Shown here: piece after piece, positions 6,489 to 12,944 of the stretch
Layout: each line of letters starts with the position of its first letter
How positions within the stretch are numbered: the first letter of the stretch is position 1
Assembly (NCBI GenBank): GCA_945889085.1
Contig: CAMDBM010000054.1
Location: 1 to 12,965 of the forward strand
DNA length: 12,965 bases
Origin: WLJO01 sp945889085
GTDB lineage: Bacteria; Actinomycetota; Acidimicrobiia; Acidimicrobiales; Ilumatobacteraceae
Direction of reading: 5' to 3'
Position numbers and translations under genes: made by a program
The notes under the pieces: model-generated
The model's database searches: none
The model's input: only the letters and a program-made list of their open reading frames with translations
Told to the model about the DNA's origin: nothing

Positions 6489-7604
6489 TCAGCCTCGCGT
6501 CATGAGCGCCGCCGCGTGGGCGAGCGAGAGGTCCACCAGCCACCGGTCACCAGAGGCAAGGCGATTGAGCACGGCGACCGCACCGAGCAGACCGCTGATC
6601 GGGTCGGCTGCTGCGTCTGCCGCGAACACCGGCCCCGCCTCGTCGTGGGCAACGAGCCCACCCGCAACCGCTGTGTCGTCGCCGAACCCCACCCTCATCG
6701 GCTGGCTGCGCCCGTATGCCGTGATCGACAGCCAGACCCGCCCGCGGAACAACCCCGCATCGATGCCCATCTGCTGCAGCGCGCGCGGACGCGATCCCTC
6801 GATCACCACGTCTGCCCCGTCGACGAGTTGTGCGAGCCGTGCCTGACCCTCGCGTGCCGCGAGGTCGAGCACCACGCTCTCCTTGCCGGCGTTTATCAGG
6901 TCGAAGAACCTCCGGGGGCCGTTGCGTGCGCCATCGGGCCTCGTGCTGCTCTCCACCTTGATGACCCGCGCACCGGCAGCGCGGAGCAGACGCCCGCACA
7001 GCGGACCGGCCCACAACGACGAGAGGTCCACCACGACCAGACCGTCGAGGGAGCGCAAGGGCTCCGCTGTGCCGAGTCGGTTCGCTGGTACCTGCGCCTC
7101 GCGAACCTCGCCGAGCGCCCCACACGGGATACCGAGCAGTGCAGCGCGCTCCACCAGCACCGCCGTGGTGGTCGCCCAGGCCGCTGCGCTCACAGCAGTG
7201 TCCACCGCAAGCGCATCGGCAACGTCCACGTCGATCTCCAGCCATGCGGGCACGCACGAGCGATCCTCGTCGCGGGCGAGCGACACCGCCACCCAACCGT
7301 CGAGCGCGCGGAGGAGTCGGCAGGCACCCCCGCAGCTCACCGTTCCCTGGCGCCCGTGCCCCGTGATCCGTGCCCGCTCGGCAAGCAGCGCCGGGCCGTC
7401 AACGATCACCTCGAACCCGAGCCGTGTGGACAGTTCGCGGAGACGCAGGGCGAGCGAACGCATCGAGGGCCCGACCGCCACCGGACCGGGGAGCGGCGGG
7501 CCGGACCGCCGCCCAGTGAGCGCAGCCGCCCCGCAGTCCGTCCACAGCGCGTCGGCATCCGAGAGGTCGATGTCACCGAGGAGGAGCGGGGCGAGATCGA
7601 GCAT
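6489..7604 (-). CDS. CaiB/BaiF-type CoA-transferase with swapped domain order
   Basis: The protein has 371 residues. Residues 183-360 match the start of a normal class III CoA-transferase: LRSLDGLVVVDLSSLWAGP, GARVIKVESS (211-220), NAGKESVVLDL (238-248), DVVIEGSRPRALQQMG, ITAYGR, and a catalytic Asp in AAADPISG (D334). The protein ends soon after the strand WLVDLSLAHAA. The small-domain part that normally comes later instead lies in front: CRLLRALDGWVAVSLARDED (95-114) and ERAALLGIPCGAL (152-164). The order is therefore small domain then large domain, as in a circular permutation. The start at 7604 is favoured because a TACCGT box lies 9 bases upstream; the frame stays open for 65 more codons with low-complexity shadow sequence. 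Divergent from the hydratase homologue. CoA-transferase activity is inferred. Confidence 0.8.
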   Translation of the reverse strand: MLDLAPLLLGDIDLSDADALWTDCGAAALTGRRSGPPLPGPVAVGPSMRSLALRLRELSTRLGFEVIVDGPALLAERARITGHGRQGTVSCGGACRLLRALDGWVAVSLARDEDRSCVPAWLEIDVDVADALAVDTAVSAAAWATTTAVLVERAALLGIPCGALGEVREAQVPANRLGTAEPLRSLDGLVVVDLSSLWAGPLCGRLLRAAGARVIKVESSTRPDGARNGPRRFFDLINAGKESVVLDLAAREGQARLAQLVDGADVVIEGSRPRALQQMGIDAGLFRGRVWLSITAYGRSQPMRVGFGDDTAVAGGLVAHDEAGPVFAADAAADPISGLLGAVAVLNRLASGDRWLVDLSLAHAAALMTRG

Positions 7605-7613
7605 GGGCGCAGC

Positions 7614-7619
7614 ACGGTA
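7614..7619 (-). promoter_or_regulatory. -10 box TACCGT for a leaderless transcript
   Basis: On the minus strand TACCGT ends 9 bases before the ATG of the permuted CoA-transferase gene, so transcription would start at or very near the start codon. There is no Shine-Dalgarno in front of this ATG, which fits. The same hexamer at similar spacing precedes selD. Confidence 0.5.
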
Positions 7620-7701
7620 GGTACGGGAACATTCGCACCGGTCGTGCGCGTAGCGTAGGCGCATCGACATCCAGCGCCATACGGGCAGCGACATCTGGGC
7701 C

Positions 7702-8622
7702 ATGCACACGGCCGGGCTAGCCCACGAACAGCTGAGCGGCTCCATGGTGATCGTGGAGCCCGACGGCGCCGCGTTCCTCGACGGGCCCGATACCGACAAC
7801 GCGCTCGCCTCCCTCCCGGCGCTGTTCGTCAGTCACACACCGAGTCGCTTCGCCGATGTCGTGGTACCCCCTACAGATCTCGACGCACTGCACGAGGCGT
7901 TCGAACGGACGCCACTCGCAGCGATGACTCTCGTGCTGCTGCTGCGTGGCGGCGAGTCCCGCACGACCGAGCAGGGGCTCATGGTGGAGTCGCTCGCCTA
8001 CTCGATGCTGCAGGGTGGGCCGGAGTTCGCTGCCTGGCGACGCGCGCACCGAACGGGGAACCGGCTCGCCGAGATCGGCCCGGCGGTGCAGATCGAGACC
8101 GCTGTTGACACGATCACGCTCACGCTGAGCCGTCCCCACGTGCACAACGCGTTCAGCCGACGCATGCGCGACGAACTGAACGAAGCACTCATCACAACGC
8201 TCGCGGACGCCGAGGCGCGCCCCGTGCTGCTCCGCGGCAGTGGCTCGTCATTTTGCAGCGGTGGTGATCTCGACGAGTTCGGCTCGTTCGCCAGCAACGC
8301 GGAGGCTCATCTCGTTCGGCTCACCCGCAGCCCGGCGCGCCTGATGGCCACGCTCGCCAGTCGCGTCTCGGCTCATCTCCACGGCGCCTGCATGGGTGCC
8401 GGCATCGAACTGCCCGCCTACGCCCACCGGATCGTCGCCGCTCCCGATGCCGTGATCTCACTACCCGAGATTGGTCTCGGTCTCGTCCCCGGGGCCGGGG
8501 GAACGGTGTCGATCCCCCGTCGCATCGGCAGGCAGCGGACCGCCTGGCTCGGGCTCACCGGGCTGCGCATCGATGCGTCAACCGCGCTCGACTGGGGTCT
8601 CGTCGACGAAGTCGTCGCCTGA
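7702..8622 (+). CDS. Enoyl-CoA hydratase/isomerase (crotonase) with swapped helical domain
   Basis: The protein has 306 residues. The crotonase core lies at about 136-306: ITLTLSRPHVHNAFSRRM, the oxyanion loop GSSFCSGGDLDEFG (181-194), HGACMGAGIELPA and LPEIGLGLVPGAGGT. Both hydratase glutamates are present, E236 and E256, twenty apart as in rat enoyl-CoA hydratase (E144, E164). The protein stops at GLVDEVVA, just where the C-terminal helical region normally begins. A segment resembling that region (60-117, including LAAMTLVLLL and QGLMVESLAYSMLQGGPEFA) sits in front instead. This suggests a circular permutation. Inferred reaction: hydration or isomerisation of an enoyl-CoA. ATG 7702 is the first start in the frame; ATG 7744 is an alternative. 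Divergent from the permuted CoA-transferase. Confidence 0.82.
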   Translation: MHTAGLAHEQLSGSMVIVEPDGAAFLDGPDTDNALASLPALFVSHTPSRFADVVVPPTDLDALHEAFERTPLAAMTLVLLLRGGESRTTEQGLMVESLAYSMLQGGPEFAAWRRAHRTGNRLAEIGPAVQIETAVDTITLTLSRPHVHNAFSRRMRDELNEALITTLADAEARPVLLRGSGSSFCSGGDLDEFGSFASNAEAHLVRLTRSPARLMATLASRVSAHLHGACMGAGIELPAYAHRIVAAPDAVISLPEIGLGLVPGAGGTVSIPRRIGRQRTAWLGLTGLRIDASTALDWGLVDEVVA

Positions 8623-8626
8623 ACGC

Positions 8627-8648
8627 CGGGAGCGCAGCCGCGCTCCCG
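8627..8648. terminator. 9-bp perfect hairpin between the hydratase gene and selD
   Basis: CGGGAGCGC (8627-8635), AGCC, GCGCTCCCG (8640-8648) is a perfect GC-rich stem starting 5 bases after the hydratase stop. It has no T tract, as is common for GC-rich actinobacteria. Immediately after it comes the -10-like box of selD, so it plausibly ends the upstream transcript before selD transcription begins. Confidence 0.55.
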
Positions 8649-8649
8649 C

Positions 8650-8655
8650 TACCGT
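8650..8655 (+). promoter_or_regulatory. -10 box TACCGT for leaderless selD
   Basis: TACCGT ends 8 bases before the selD ATG at 8664, and no Shine-Dalgarno lies between. This is the arrangement of a leaderless actinobacterial promoter. It also supports the start at 8664 rather than 8745. Confidence 0.5.
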
Positions 8656-8663
8656 CAGTCCCG

Positions 8664-9698
8664 ATGAACGACCCCGTGAGGCTTACCGCCTTCAGCCACG
8701 GCGCCGGTTGAGCCTGCAAGCTCGGCCCAGCCGAGCTGGCGCAGGTGCTGTCGCCCCTTGAATCGAGCGTGCATCCCGACCTGTGGGTAGGGATACAAAC
8801 GGGTGACGACGCTGCTGTCTGGCGTCGTCCTGACGGGCGCGCCCTCGTGGCAACAGTGGACTTCTTCGCACCGGTCGTCGACGACGCGTTCACATTCGGT
8901 GCTATCGCCGCCACGAACGCCGTGAGCGACGTGTACGCAATGGGGGCCGAGCCGCTCTTCGCGCTCAACATCGCTGCGTGGCCCAAGGACCGACTCCCCC
9001 TCGACCTCCTGCGGGACGTGTTTGCCGGTGGTGCCGCTGCCGCCCGCGACGGCGGGTGGATCATTGCCGGAGGGCACACGGTGGACGGGCCCGAGCCGCT
9101 CTACGGCCAGGTGGTCATCGGTGAACTCGCTGTGGGCCACGAGCCGCTGACCAACGCGAAGGCCCGTGTGGGCGACGTGCTCGTGCTCACCAAACCCCTC
9201 GGTGTCGGTGTCATCGTCACCGCCCACAAGCGGCTCGATGCGGCCGCCGTCGCCGAGGGTGGCGCGCTCGCCGAGCCCTTCGCCCACGCAGTCGCCTCGA
9301 TGTGCCGGTTCAACGGACCCGCTGCGCGGGACGCACGCCGTGCAGGTGCGCACTCCATGACGGACGTAACGGGATTCGGGCTCGCCGGGCACCTCCACAA
9401 GATGCTGGGCGCGAGCGGCGTCTCGGCACGGATCAACCTTGCAGCGCTTCCGGTGATCCACGGCACCCGGTCGCTCATTGTCGACGGCTTCGTTCCCGCT
9501 GGTTCACAGCGCAACCTCGACTTCGTCGGTGGCCTGCTCGTCGGGGGGTCCGAGGAGGATCGCCTGTTGCTCGCGGACCCGCAGACCTCGGGCGGGCTGC
9601 TGGTGTCGTGCCCCCCGGAGCATGCCGGCACGATCCACGATGGCGTGGTGATCGGCGAGGTAACAGCCGGCCCGGCCGGCCTCATCTCCCTGGTTTGA
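8664..9698 (+). CDS. selD: Selenophosphate synthase SelD, itself a selenoprotein (in-frame UGA = Sec16)
   Basis: SelD makes selenophosphate from selenide and ATP, the selenium donor for Sec-tRNA. Read from ATG 8664 with UGA 8709-8711 as selenocysteine, the protein has 344 residues, the normal length. It begins LTAFSHGAG-U-ACKLGPAEL; E. coli SelD has SHGAGCGCK with catalytic Cys17 and Lys20, so Sec16 and Lys19 occupy the active site. Downstream are GDDAAV, TVDFF, NAVSDVYAMG, LTKPLG, DVTGFGLAGHL and ADPQTSGGLL, all SelD signatures. Two alternative hairpins follow the UGA (8712-8755). A standard gene caller would start at ATG 8745 (codon 28; a GTG in frame, read as start) and lose the catalytic loop. 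The gene overlaps the convergent aldolase by 17 bases. selA, selB and tRNA-Sec are not in this window. Confidence 0.93.
8712..8755 (+). promoter_or_regulatory. Candidate bacterial SECIS region of selD
   Basis: Directly after the UGA two overlapping hairpins can form. Fold A: CCTGC (8713-8717) with GCAGG (8741-8745), and inside it AGCTCGGC (8719-8726) with GCCGAGCT (8730-8737) around loop CCA. Fold B: GGCGCAG (8738-8744) with CTG-T-CGCC (8748-8755), a 7-bp stem with one bulged U and apical loop GTG. Its loop lies 33 bases after the UGA, within the usual bacterial SECIS distance, and begins with G. The folds share bases, so only one can form at a time. SelB binding is inferred. Confidence 0.7.
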
Positions 9699-10347
9699 GC
9701 CGCTTCCGGTAGTCCTCGAATGCCCGCTCGGCATCCGCGAGTTCGGCGGCGCTCAACACCCGTGGCGTGCCGAGCCGATGCGCCTCCACGTGCAGTTCGC
9801 ACAGCCACTCCAGCAGTTCCAGCCGGTCGCATGCCTGTCCGAGGTCGTGTCCGACGGACACCGACCCGTGGTTCTGCATCAGCGCTGCCGTGCGACCTCC
9901 GCGGAGCGCCTGCACCACGTTCTCGCCCAACTGCTCGGACCCGAACGTGGCGTAGCGGGCCGTGCGAGGGGGCCCGCCGAGCTGCAGCACGTTGTAGTGC
10001 AGAGCCGGCAGTTCGTCGCAGGTGCATGACACCGCAGTGGACACCGCCGCGTGGGTGTGCGCTATCGCACCGGCACCGGTATTGCGGTAGAGCGCGAGGT
10101 GCAAGGGCACCTCACTGGTGGGGACGGCACCGGACAGGTGGGTTCCGTCAAGGTCGATGAGGCTGAGCCGAGCAGGGTCGAGCGAATCGAGCGGTACCCC
10201 CGACGGTGTGGTGACAATGCGGTCGCCGACACGGACGGACAGGTTTCCCGACGTCCCGGTGACGAGGCGGCGGGCGGCCAGTCGTTGCCCCGCGTCCACC
10301 AGTGCCTCCCGCGCCTCAGGGAAGTCCATCGGTCCGTGCGCGGTCAT
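9682..10347 (-). CDS. Class II aldolase/adducin family protein (FucA/AraD-like)
   Basis: The protein has 221 residues, near the size of L-fuculose-phosphate aldolase. Motifs in order: VTGTSGNLSVR (29-39), TTPSGV, SEVPLHLALYR with Glu79, AHTHAAVS with zinc ligands H97 and H99, and MQNHGSVSVG with H160. The H99-to-H160 spacing of 61 equals that of E. coli FucA (H94-H155). All zinc ligands are present, so a metal-dependent aldolase, epimerase or decarboxylase acting on a small sugar phosphate is expected; the substrate cannot be told. The start at 10347 has GGAG eight bases upstream. It lies 20 bases after the stop of the HSL-type hydrolase, so they probably share a transcript. Its end overlaps selD tail to tail. 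Confidence 0.85.
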   Translation of the reverse strand: MTAHGPMDFPEAREALVDAGQRLAARRLVTGTSGNLSVRVGDRIVTTPSGVPLDSLDPARLSLIDLDGTHLSGAVPTSEVPLHLALYRNTGAGAIAHTHAAVSTAVSCTCDELPALHYNVLQLGGPPRTARYATFGSEQLGENVVQALRGGRTAALMQNHGSVSVGHDLGQACDRLELLEWLCELHVEAHRLGTPRVLSAAELADAERAFEDYRKRLKPGR

Positions 10348-10367
10348 CAGCAGCGCTCCATCACCGG

Positions 10368-11282
10368 TCAGACGCCCAGGTGCCTGCGCGCGAACTCGCC
10401 GAGCCTCGCGATGGCGTCGTCGGCCTCGGGCAGCGTGCCTGCGCCGAACTGGAAGACGTGCTGCATCTCGGGGAACACCTCGATCGTCACGTCCACACGC
10501 GAGTTCTTCAACTTCTCGGCAATCCGCACCGAGTCGTCGAGCAGGATCTCGTCGGCCCCCACCTGGATTCGGGTGGGGGGCATCCCCCGCAGGTCCGCGT
10601 ACAGCGGGGAGGCGAGCGGGGCACGAACCTTGGCCGAGCCGAGGTAGTACTCAGCCATCTTGCGTGCGCCCGCGGCCGTGACGGTGACGTCGGTCTGCTC
10701 CCTCGACTCAAGGCTCTCGCCGGTGAGGGCAAGGTCCGTCCACGGCGAGAGCAACATGGCTGCCGCGGGCAGTGGCCGCCCGTCGTCACGCAGGGACAGC
10801 AGCATCGCGATCGTCAGGCCGCCACCGGCCGAGTCACCGCCCACCACGATCCGGTTCGGTCGGATGCCATCGGCGAGGAGGCCGCGGAACACAGCCACCG
10901 CATCTCGGACGGCGGCCGGGTACGGGTGCTCGGGTGCGAGGCGGTAGTCCGCCACGAAGGCCTGGATTCCGATGGCGTTCGCGAGGTGGCCGACCATCTT
11001 GCGGTGGGTATCGGACGAACCCATCACGTACCCTCCGCCGTGGAGGTACAGCAGAACGCTCGACCGGTCGACGTCTTTCGGGATCACCCACTGGCCCGGA
11101 ATGTCACCGACCGTGCCAACCTCGAAGGTGACCGACGTCGGCTCTCCCGTGAGCAGGTCCATGAACTGGTCGGCCTTGCGGAACTCGGCAGCGCTCGCCG
11201 GGATCGGGTCCCCGGCCGCGCGCATCTTCTCCCGGTACTTGCGGGCCTTGGCGAGGTACTCCTCCGCCTGCGGGCTTGCCAT
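10368..11282 (-). CDS. Alpha/beta hydrolase, HSL-type esterase (second copy type)
   Basis: The protein has 304 residues. It shows HGGGY (81-85), ADYRLAPEHPYPAAV, the nucleophile elbow GGDSAGGG with Ser151, an acid in VGADEILLDD (D244) and His275 in EMQHVFQF, all as in family IV esterases of the MLHT/LipW-like actinobacterial type. The N terminus is lysine-rich and helical (EEYLAKARKYREKMRAAG), likely a cap helix rather than a signal peptide. It is only distantly similar to the esterase at 4716-5648, so it is not a recent duplicate. Start ATG 11282 has a purine-rich AGGAAGGG about 10 bases upstream. It lies 69 bases after pyrE on the same strand and 20 bases before the aldolase gene. Substrate unknown. 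Confidence 0.88.
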   Translation of the reverse strand: MASPQAEEYLAKARKYREKMRAAGDPIPASAAEFRKADQFMDLLTGEPTSVTFEVGTVGDIPGQWVIPKDVDRSSVLLYLHGGGYVMGSSDTHRKMVGHLANAIGIQAFVADYRLAPEHPYPAAVRDAVAVFRGLLADGIRPNRIVVGGDSAGGGLTIAMLLSLRDDGRPLPAAAMLLSPWTDLALTGESLESREQTDVTVTAAGARKMAEYYLGSAKVRAPLASPLYADLRGMPPTRIQVGADEILLDDSVRIAEKLKNSRVDVTIEVFPEMQHVFQFGAGTLPEADDAIARLGEFARRHLGV

Positions 11283-11351
11283 GTTCTCGTTCCCTTCCTC
11301 GCTCCCCCCGTTCGCACCCGACCGGAGACGTTCACATGTTGTCAGGCCGTC

Positions 11352-11903
11352 TCAGGTGCCGTAGCCGAATCCGAGATCCGGCGCCGTGAGCAATGGCAGG
11401 AACGGGATACCGCGCTCTGCAGCCATGGCACCGCAGGTTCCACCGCGATCAACGATGACCGTGATGGCGACCACATGCGCACCGAATGCAGTGACCGCGT
11501 CAACCGCCTCCATGATCGAGGTGCCCCGCGTGACGGTGTCCTCGGTAACGACCACTCGGTCGCCAGGCACCAGCGCCCCCGCGATCCGACCGGTGACCCC
11601 ATGGTCCTTGGCCTCCTTGCGGACGCTGAAACTGCGCAGGTTCCGCCCCATCGTTGCCCCCACCGCGGCGATGCCGAACGCCACCGGGTCCGCTCCCATA
11701 GTGAGCCCGCCGATGGCATCGGCATCGGCAGGAATCCGGGCAAGGGCCGCCTGTGCAACGAGGAGTATGCCCTCGGGTCGGCAGGCCGTCTGCTTGGTGT
11801 CGAGGAACCACTCACTCTTGGCCCCCGACTTCAACGTGAACTCGCCGCGCTTCAGCGAATGGCTGAGTACGTGCTCCCGCAGGGCTTCGGTGATGGCATC
11901 CAT
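11352..11903 (-). CDS. pyrE: Orotate phosphoribosyltransferase
   Basis: The protein has 183 residues, typical of short actinobacterial PyrE. It joins orotate to PRPP to give orotidine 5'-phosphate in de novo pyrimidine synthesis. Key stretches: GEFTLKSGAKSEWFLD (20-35; relatives have TLKSGKKS), GLTMGADPVAF, SFSVRKEAKDHG (91-102, with the catalytic Lys/Arg loop) and the PRPP-binding motif VVVTEDTVTRGTS (117-129). ATG 11903 is preceded, 7 bases upstream, by TACGGT, so it is probably leaderless. No other pyr genes are nearby. The downstream HSL hydrolase gene is on the same strand 69 bases away; a link is possible but no functional relation is apparent. Confidence 0.92.
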   Translation of the reverse strand: MDAITEALREHVLSHSLKRGEFTLKSGAKSEWFLDTKQTACRPEGILLVAQAALARIPADADAIGGLTMGADPVAFGIAAVGATMGRNLRSFSVRKEAKDHGVTGRIAGALVPGDRVVVTEDTVTRGTSIMEAVDAVTAFGAHVVAITVIVDRGGTCGAMAAERGIPFLPLLTAPDLGFGYGT

Positions 11904-11910
11904 GTGAATG

Positions 11911-11916
11911 ACCGTA
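11911..11916 (-). promoter_or_regulatory. -10 box TACGGT for leaderless pyrE
   Basis: On the minus strand TACGGT ends 7 bases before the pyrE ATG. There is no Shine-Dalgarno. A TTGACA on the same strand (11955-11960) is too far away (38 bases) to be its -35. Confidence 0.45.
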
Positions 11917-11970
11917 GTTGCTCGTGGTAACCCGCCGGGCGCCGGCTTTCATAGTGTCAACGGTCCGTGG

Positions 11971-11984
11971 CCACCGATCGGTGG
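11971..11984. promoter_or_regulatory. 14-bp perfect palindrome upstream of the LLM oxidoreductase gene
   Basis: CCACCGATCGGTGG is a perfect palindrome ending 9 bases before the TAGTGT -10-like box, so it covers the expected -35 position of that promoter. This is the usual place for a dimeric regulator, often a repressor. Which regulator binds is unknown, and no regulator gene is in the window. It lies between the divergent pyrE and LLM genes. Confidence 0.5.
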
Positions 11985-11993
11985 GGCGGGGCC

Positions 11994-11999
11994 TAGTGT
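11994..11999 (+). promoter_or_regulatory. -10 box TAGTGT for the leaderless LLM gene
   Basis: TAGTGT ends 6 bases before the ATG at 12006, with no Shine-Dalgarno. The same hexamer occurs at 11952-11957 but too far from the start. Confidence 0.5.
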
Positions 12000-12005
12000 C
12001 GCCGC

Positions 12006-12944
12006 ATGAATCTTGCCGATATCGCGATCTTCACCGAACCCCAGCAGGGTGCGAGCTATGACGATCTACTGGCCGTGGCCAGGCGCGCCGAGGACCTCGG
12101 TTTCGGTGCGTTCTTCCGCTCCGACCATTACCTGAAGATGGGGAGCGTGTCGGGCCTCCCCGGGCCGAGCGACGCGCTCGTATCCCTCGCCGCACTCGCC
12201 CGCGACACCTCGCGTATTCGGCTCGGCACGCTGGTCTGCTCCGCAACATTCCGCCACGCGGGAGTGCTTGCCATTACGGCTGCGCAGATCGACCAGATGA
12301 GCGGCGGCCGGCTCGAACTCGGGCTGGGCGCGGGCTGGTACCAGCAGGAGCACGACGCCTATGCGATCCCGTTCGCGCCGCTTGGCACGCGTTTTGACGT
12401 GCTCGAGGATCACCTTGCGGTCATTACCGGCCTCTGGTCCACCCCCGTCGGGGAAACCTTCTCCTACGAGGGCAAGACACTGTCGGTGAAGGATTCACCC
12501 GGGCTCCCCAAGCCGGTCCAGCAACCGGGCCCGCCGATCATCATCGGGGGACGGGGCCCCAAGCGCACACCGCGTCTCGCGGCGCAGTACGCGTCGGAGT
12601 TCAACGTTCCCTTCGGCTCCGTGCAGGCCTTCGAGGAGGCCAGCGCCGGGGTCCGCAAGGCGTGCGAGTTGATCGGCCGGGACCCGGCTTCCCTGCGCTA
12701 CACGGCGGCACTGGTGGTGGCTGCGGGCCGCAACGAAGCCGAGTTCGTCCGCCGTGCGACCGCAATCGGTCGGGAACCCGACGAACTGCGGGCAAATGGT
12801 GCCGCCGGGACGGTGGCCGAAACCGCCGCCACCATCCGTCGTTTTCGAGATGCCGGGGTACAGCGCATGTATCTCCAAGTGCTGGACCTCGGCGACCTTG
12901 AGCACCTCGATCTCATCGCCAAGGAGATCGTTCCGAACTGCTAA
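12006..12944 (+). CDS. LLM-class F420-dependent oxidoreductase
   Basis: The protein has 312 residues and the bacterial luciferase-like TIM-barrel pattern: an N-terminal strand NLADIAIFTEP, then RRAEDLGFGAFFRSDHYL (S39-D40-H41, near the cofactor site), SRIRLGTLVCSATFRHAGVLA, QIDQMSGGRLELGLGAGWYQQEH (95-117) and PPIIIGGRGPKRTPRLAAQYA. Actinobacterial members of this type mostly use coenzyme F420, so F420H2-dependent oxidation or reduction of an organic substrate is inferred; FMN use cannot be excluded. The protein appears complete. Leaderless promoter and a 14-bp palindrome lie upstream; divergent from pyrE. Only 21 bases of no visible content follow it in the window. Confidence 0.88.
   Translation: MNLADIAIFTEPQQGASYDDLLAVARRAEDLGFGAFFRSDHYLKMGSVSGLPGPSDALVSLAALARDTSRIRLGTLVCSATFRHAGVLAITAAQIDQMSGGRLELGLGAGWYQQEHDAYAIPFAPLGTRFDVLEDHLAVITGLWSTPVGETFSYEGKTLSVKDSPGLPKPVQQPGPPIIIGGRGPKRTPRLAAQYASEFNVPFGSVQAFEEASAGVRKACELIGRDPASLRYTAALVVAAGRNEAEFVRRATAIGREPDELRANGAAGTVAETAATIRRFRDAGVQRMYLQVLDLGDLEHLDLIAKEIVPNC

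Noticed and set aside
6516..7658. 380-residue plus-strand open frame opposite the permuted CoA-transferase
   Set aside because: Composition is shadow-like (Arg/His/Pro) while the minus strand has clear family motifs.
7605..7799. 65-residue N-terminal extension of the permuted CoA-transferase
   Set aside because: It overlaps the start of the divergent hydratase gene and has no family similarity; ATG 7604 has a fitting -10 box.
8709..8711. UGA as a real stop making selD a pseudogene
   Set aside because: The UGA sits exactly at the catalytic Cys position, downstream motifs are all intact and hairpins follow; a chance nonsense change is much less likely.
8745..9698. selD starting at 8745 as a 317-residue protein
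   Set aside because: It would lack the catalytic loop and Lys; the in-frame stretch from 8664 through UGA matches SelD residue by residue.
10302..11930. 542-residue plus-strand open frame opposite the aldolase, hydrolase and pyrE genes
   Set aside because: It has Arg/His/Gly-rich composition without motifs and lies antisense to three well-supported genes; a GC-rich shadow frame.
11955..11960. TTGACA on the minus strand as the pyrE -35 box
   Set aside because: It is 38 bases from the -10-like TACGGT, far beyond the usual 16-19.
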